From CALLPQ01 sp038531745 (GTDB taxonomy: Bacteria; Pseudomonadota; Alphaproteobacteria; Caulobacterales; Parvularculaceae), in NCBI GenBank assembly GCA_038531745.1, contig JBCBBJ010000001.1:261708-325707 (forward strand): DNA of 64,000 bases, written 5' to 3'. A program made the position numbers and the translations under genes. This document shows, in pieces, positions 61,204-64,000 of the stretch (positions are counted from its first letter, which is position 1; every line of letters begins with the position of its first letter). A model generated the notes under the pieces. It made no database searches. It saw only the letters and a program-made list of their open reading frames with translations, and was not told the DNA's origin.

Positions 61204-61671
61204 ATGCGTATCATCTCCGGCGTCTTTTTTGGTCTGGCGGGTCTGTTTGCCTTGGCTGCTGTCGCCGATGAGCAAAGCGCGGATGCTTCGAAAAAAACGC
61301 TCGATGATGCGGGCTTGCGCGCCGCCTTTGCGGGCAAAACGCATATTGGCCTTTATCGCCGCTATCTTGAGGCCTATGGCGAGCAGCGATTTATTGAGAC
61401 CTATACGGATAATGGTAATTTGCAATATACCGCTGGCACCCTGTCAATCAGCGGTACCTGGACCATCAGTGCCGGAAAAATCTGTTTTCAATATAACAGC
61501 CCTGAATTTCTCGCCGGGTGTTTCCGGGTCGTGGCCGATCAGGGCTGCTATTATAGCTATGAGATTTTCCCCTCGGGTCGCCAGGCGATTCCCGGGCGCG
61601 ATCCGTGGTGGATAAGGTCCCACATAGACGGGACAGACCCGGCTTGTGCCGGCCCTGACCTCGTCTCCTGA
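61204..61671 (+). CDS. Small exported Cys-containing protein
   Basis: 155 residues from ATG 61204 (GAGGAG SD). Signal peptide MRIISGVFFGLAGLFALAAVA; the mature part has a beta-like core (YTAGTLSISGTWTISAGKICFQYNSPEFLAGCFRVVADQGCYYSYEIF) with four Cys in total including one near the C-terminus. It is convergent with the next small gene, 3 bp apart. No homologue recognised; periplasmic by inference. Confidence 0.7.
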   Translation: MRIISGVFFGLAGLFALAAVADEQSADASKKTLDDAGLRAAFAGKTHIGLYRRYLEAYGEQRFIETYTDNGNLQYTAGTLSISGTWTISAGKICFQYNSPEFLAGCFRVVADQGCYYSYEIFPSGRQAIPGRDPWWIRSHIDGTDPACAGPDLVS

Positions 61672-61674
61672 GGC

Positions 61675-61956
61675 CTAGTTGCGTTGACCACCACAGGTGC
61701 GAGCAATCGCCGTTGATAGGCGTGCATGGCATTGGTTGCCTGAATCGCAAAATTCGTCCGCAATCGTATCATGGACGACAATGCCTTCCTGATTGCCTGA
61801 ACACTGGACGATCAGCTCCCGGACGAGACCCTTGTCGGTCACGGTATTGACCCGTTTATCGGTGTAAAGACCGGGCTCTTTATCGCCAAAAACCGGATAA
61901 GACGTGTAGATATTTTCAGTTTGAAACAGCATCATCGCTGCAACGAGAATGTTCAT
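61675..61956 (-). CDS. Small secreted-type protein behind a CtrA-type site
   Basis: 93 residues. Short N-terminal hydrophobic stretch (MNILVAAMMLFQT) of doubtful signal quality, then a hydrophilic body with three Cys (VQCSGNQEG, DEFCDSGNQCHARL, TCGGQRN gives a fourth). SD GGGG with spacing 9. A CtrA-consensus sequence lies 23 bp upstream. Function unknown; possible periplasmic protein under cell-cycle control (inference). Confidence 0.55.
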   Translation of the reverse strand: MNILVAAMMLFQTENIYTSYPVFGDKEPGLYTDKRVNTVTDKGLVRELIVQCSGNQEGIVVHDTIADEFCDSGNQCHARLSTAIARTCGGQRN

Positions 61957-61978
61957 GACCAGACCCCATCGTAACTCG

Positions 61979-61994
61979 TTAACAAATTGTTAAC
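61979..61994. promoter_or_regulatory. CtrA-consensus site in the small-gene/rsmB spacer
   Basis: TTAA-CAAATTG-TTAAC fits TTAA-N7-TTAAC exactly and is part of the near-palindrome GTTAACAAATTGTTAAC. A further TTAAC half-site follows at 62003-62007. It is 22 bp upstream of the minus-strand small gene and about 240 bp upstream of rsmB. Confidence 0.6.
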
Positions 61995-62063
61995 CCCACC
62001 GGTTAACATCAGACAAGGTAGAGCAAGGGGGATGCCAAAAATTCGCGTTTTGTAAGGGTCATG

Positions 62064-62088
62064 CCAGCGAAGCTGGGGGAAAATCCCC
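62064..62088 (+). other. Two adjacent hairpins in the rsmB leader region
   Basis: CCAGC-GAA-GCTGG (62064-62076) and GGGGA-AAA-TCCCC (62076-62088) abut. Perfect but short stems without T-tract. No RNA family recognised; the surrounding 62000-62234 region holds no gene. Confidence 0.35.
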
Positions 62089-62234
62089 GTAAAGGCAGAA
62101 TTTTCCGTATGATTTTAGGTTAAGGGGTGCCAGCAATTTTCACCGTGCCCCGCGCCCTGTGTTTCAGATTGACCTGGGGTACCGCTGTCCGCTACCTCGG
62201 TAATCCCACTCATCCCACATAAGATTGACCCACA

Positions 62235-63560
62235 ATGAAACCCGCTGGCCGGATTGCGGCGACCATCGATATTCTCACCGATTTTGAGCAACGCCGTGTG
62301 CCCCTGAAAACGGCAATCGCTGATTGGGCTCGGTCAAACCGGTATGCCGGGGCAAAGGACCGCGCCTGGATATCGGGCCTGACGCTTGATGCTCTGCGTC
62401 GGCGCGACAGCCTTGCGGCATGGATGGGTGATCCATCGGCGCGCGCTATTATCCTCGGTGCTCTGACGGCTTTGTGGAAGATGCCGGTGGATGATCTTGC
62501 TGTCGCCCTTGCCGAAGAGCCCCATGGCGCTGGTGCTATGACCGCGGCAGAGCGGGCGGCGCTGACCAGTTCAAAGCCATTGCCTTCCGGGGTTGATTGC
62601 CCAGACTGGGTGCGCCCGTATTTTGAGCGTGCGTTTGGGCCAGATTACGATGCGTATATTGATGCTTTTTGTCAGCGTGCGGATATTGATTTGCGCTTGA
62701 ATACCCTCAAAGGCCCGGCGGAGCGTGCGCTTAGCGCGTTGAAAGCGGTACGCGGCGGGCCAGCACCATTTTTGGCAACGGCAGCACGGATCACCGCACC
62801 CGACCCCAGCGAGAAAGCGCCTTCGATCACGGTCATACCGGCGTTTAACAAAGGTTGGGTAGAAGTGCAGGACCTCGGCAGCCAGCTTGCCGCCGCGGCG
62901 ACTGGCAACATCGCCGGCAAACAGGTCCTCGATTTTTGCGCAGGCGGCGGCGGGAAGACGTTGGCGCTTGCCGCGCAAATGAAAAATACTGGCCAATTGC
63001 ACGCTTATGATATCAGTGCGCATCGCCTAAAGCCGCTCTATGCCCGGGCCAAGCGCGCTGGACTTCGTAATGTGCAAATCCACCATCCGGCCCCGAAAGG
63101 CCAGCCGCGTGAAGACAGCCTCAATAGCTTGCGCGGGGCAATGGATATCGTCTTCGTTGATGCCCCTTGTAGTGGGTCCGGCACGTGGCGGCGCCATCCG
63201 GATACAAAATGGCGCCTCACCCCGCAGCAATTGCAAACCCGCCAACGTGAACAGGATATCGTGCTCCAATCGGCGGCCGCCTATGTGAAACCCGGCGGGC
63301 TCCTCATCTATGTGACCTGTTCGATCTTCAGGGAAGAAAATGAAGATCGCATCGCTAGCTTTCAGGCCGCACACAAAGGGTTTGAGCCCGTCTCGCCGGT
63401 GGATAAAATGATTGAGAGCGCACTCCTGCGATCTCCCGCCGATGAAAAAACCCTAAGAGCCGGCGAAAACGAAGCCCGGCATCTGCGCCTGACGCCACAT
63501 ATGACGCAAACGGATGGTTTTTGTATTGCCGTTCTAAAATACATGCCTGGGGATAAGTGA
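62235..63560 (+). CDS. RsmB-type rRNA m5C methyltransferase (NOL1/NOP2/Sun)
   Basis: 441 residues. N-terminal NusB-like/RNA-binding helical part (about 1-140), then an RsmB-like catalytic domain: SQLAAAATGNIAGKQVLDFCAGGGGKTLALAAQM (SAM), VFVDAPCSGSGTWRRHPDTKWRLTP (PC motif) and LIYVTCSIFREENEDRI (TC motif), the two Cys used in m5C chemistry. Target expected to be 16S C967-type, by family. Start ATG 62235; SD weak. In related genomes it often sits near purH, which is not visible here. Confidence 0.9.
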   Translation: MKPAGRIAATIDILTDFEQRRVPLKTAIADWARSNRYAGAKDRAWISGLTLDALRRRDSLAAWMGDPSARAIILGALTALWKMPVDDLAVALAEEPHGAGAMTAAERAALTSSKPLPSGVDCPDWVRPYFERAFGPDYDAYIDAFCQRADIDLRLNTLKGPAERALSALKAVRGGPAPFLATAARITAPDPSEKAPSITVIPAFNKGWVEVQDLGSQLAAAATGNIAGKQVLDFCAGGGGKTLALAAQMKNTGQLHAYDISAHRLKPLYARAKRAGLRNVQIHHPAPKGQPREDSLNSLRGAMDIVFVDAPCSGSGTWRRHPDTKWRLTPQQLQTRQREQDIVLQSAAAYVKPGGLLIYVTCSIFREENEDRIASFQAAHKGFEPVSPVDKMIESALLRSPADEKTLRAGENEARHLRLTPHMTQTDGFCIAVLKYMPGDK

Positions 63561-63576
63561 TAAGTGATAAATGATA
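63552..63576 (+). repeat. 7-bp short tandem repeat across the rsmB stop
   Basis: GATAAGT-GATAAGT-GATAAAT-GATA, with the rsmB TGA at 63558-63560 inside. It gives stop codons in several frames. Confidence 0.7.
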
Positions 63577-63781
63577 GGTCGAGAACACTTCCTCCACCGA
63601 TTTATGACCGCGATTGTGGCACTAACAGCCAAGCCGCGCTGTCCTGACGGCCGTTTGCCCAAAAGAGGAAAAACTGGCGGACAGGAAGTATACCCAATTA
63701 GGGGAACAGTCTGATATCTTTCAACGAGTTGCGATCTTACTCAAAAAGCCAGTCCCACAAATTGTCACCTAGGAGCTAGAC
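63577..63781. other. Intergenic region before IS remnants
   Basis: About 205 bp without gene, RNA or recognisable repeat. It may contain insertion-sequence flank. Confidence 0.4.
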
Positions 63782-63890
63782 TCATAAGCCACGCATAATA
63801 ATGCGCGCTGAGGCGAGTTGGCACATTGCGAGATAATTTTCAGCACGCTTTTCATAACGGGCAGCCACACGCCGTTGTCCTTGCCCCTTA
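63782..63890 (-). mobile_element. IS5-family transposase C-terminal fragment
   Basis: Read on the minus strand the frame gives FKGQGQRRVAARYEKRAENY then LAMCQLASARIIMRGL and a TGA at 63784-63782. The RRxAxRYEKxAxNYLAM pattern is the C-terminal end of IS5-type DDE transposases. Upstream of this the frame stops matching at about 63890, where another element begins. A truncated copy. Confidence 0.7.
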
Positions 63891-63894
63891 AAAC

Positions 63895-64000
63895 TGGACC
63901 ATCTTTTACTTAGTATTTTTGATGGAAAGGGATATGGTTATGGCGAGGAAGAGATTTTAAGATGATGAAGTTATTAGGCTGTTGCGTGAGATTTAAGTTT
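63895..64000 (+). mobile_element. Start of a degenerate IS3-type element (orfA)
   Basis: TGGACCAT at 63895 may be the left terminus. SD GGAAAGGGAT and ATG 63940 (or 63934) start MARKRF, but the next codon is TAA; the same frame continues DDEVIRLLREI and then a second TAA at 63994. MARKRFxDxxVxxLLREI is the N-terminus of IS3 OrfA, so the copy is interrupted by two stop codons. The window ends before the rest can be seen. Confidence 0.6.

Overview
The window reads as a chromosomal segment of an alphaproteobacterium. The support is the divK-pleD pair, two sites matching the CtrA consensus TTAA-N7-TTAAC, an FtsB/DivIC-like gene between eno and pdhA, the rbfA-truB-(insert)-rpsO-pnp order, a DUF482 protein, an ELM1-type protein and the ppx/gppA...rlmE neighbourhood. 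Base composition is moderately GC-rich throughout and coding density is high. The exact order or genus cannot be fixed from the sequence alone. No tRNA, rRNA, CRISPR array, prophage or plasmid functions were seen.

Layout. 1-9.3 kb holds amino-acid metabolism: a partial aminotransferase, a beta-lactamase/thioredoxin fusion, a nitrilase, mazG, proA, proB, a DUF7002-like protein and ilvE. 9.4-13.8 kb is a mixed block: a DUF2853 protein, a MarR regulator with an S41 protease, an exported protein, rpmF and an Arg/Pro-rich lipoprotein. 14-17 kb has eno, a septum-formation gene behind a CtrA-type site, and pdhA. 17.1-19.5 kb has folB, a FolM-like reductase, a cation/Ca2+ exchanger and a 26-residue membrane peptide. 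19.7-27.9 kb carries ELM1/thioredoxin, a YghU-type GST, a sugar dehydrogenase lipoprotein, a CPBP protease, a HerA-like ATPase, an Ala/Asp-rich LEA-like membrane protein and an HPt protein. 27.9-35.2 kb is the rbfA-truB-rpsO-pnp translation/RNA-decay cluster, interrupted by a 911-residue DUF305/beta-propeller gene. 35.4-43.1 kb has a DUF885 lipoprotein, MarC, HIT, DUF482, RidA, a formylglycine-generating enzyme, a truncated sulfatase remnant and dinB. 43.3-49 kb has divK-pleD, an AarF/UbiB kinase, rpmG and a sterol-desaturase-like protein. 48.5-51.4 kb is a GbsR-type regulator, a DUF4166 protein and a membrane-anchored epimerase. 51.5-54.8 kb is a phage-shock locus (pspF divergent from a sigma-54 operon with a 40-residue membrane peptide, pspA, pspB and pspC). 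55-63.6 kb has ppx/gppA, BON-LysM and DUF937 proteins, rlmE with a tyrosine phosphatase-like gene, guaB, two small exported proteins and rsmB. The right edge contains remnants of two insertion sequences.

Functional threads: envelope maintenance (psp, LysM/BON, several lipoproteins), CtrA/DivK/PleD cell-cycle signalling, and core translation/RNA processing. The points most worth a second look are the two CtrA-type sites, two promoters that predict leaderless mRNAs (gbsR-like and dinB), the perfect 20-bp palindrome at the MarR start codon, very small membrane proteins at 19.5 and 52.7 kb, the hairpin-rich rpsO-pnp spacer, and an intact FGE beside a truncated sulfatase. I found no convincing wholly new system such as a novel defence island.
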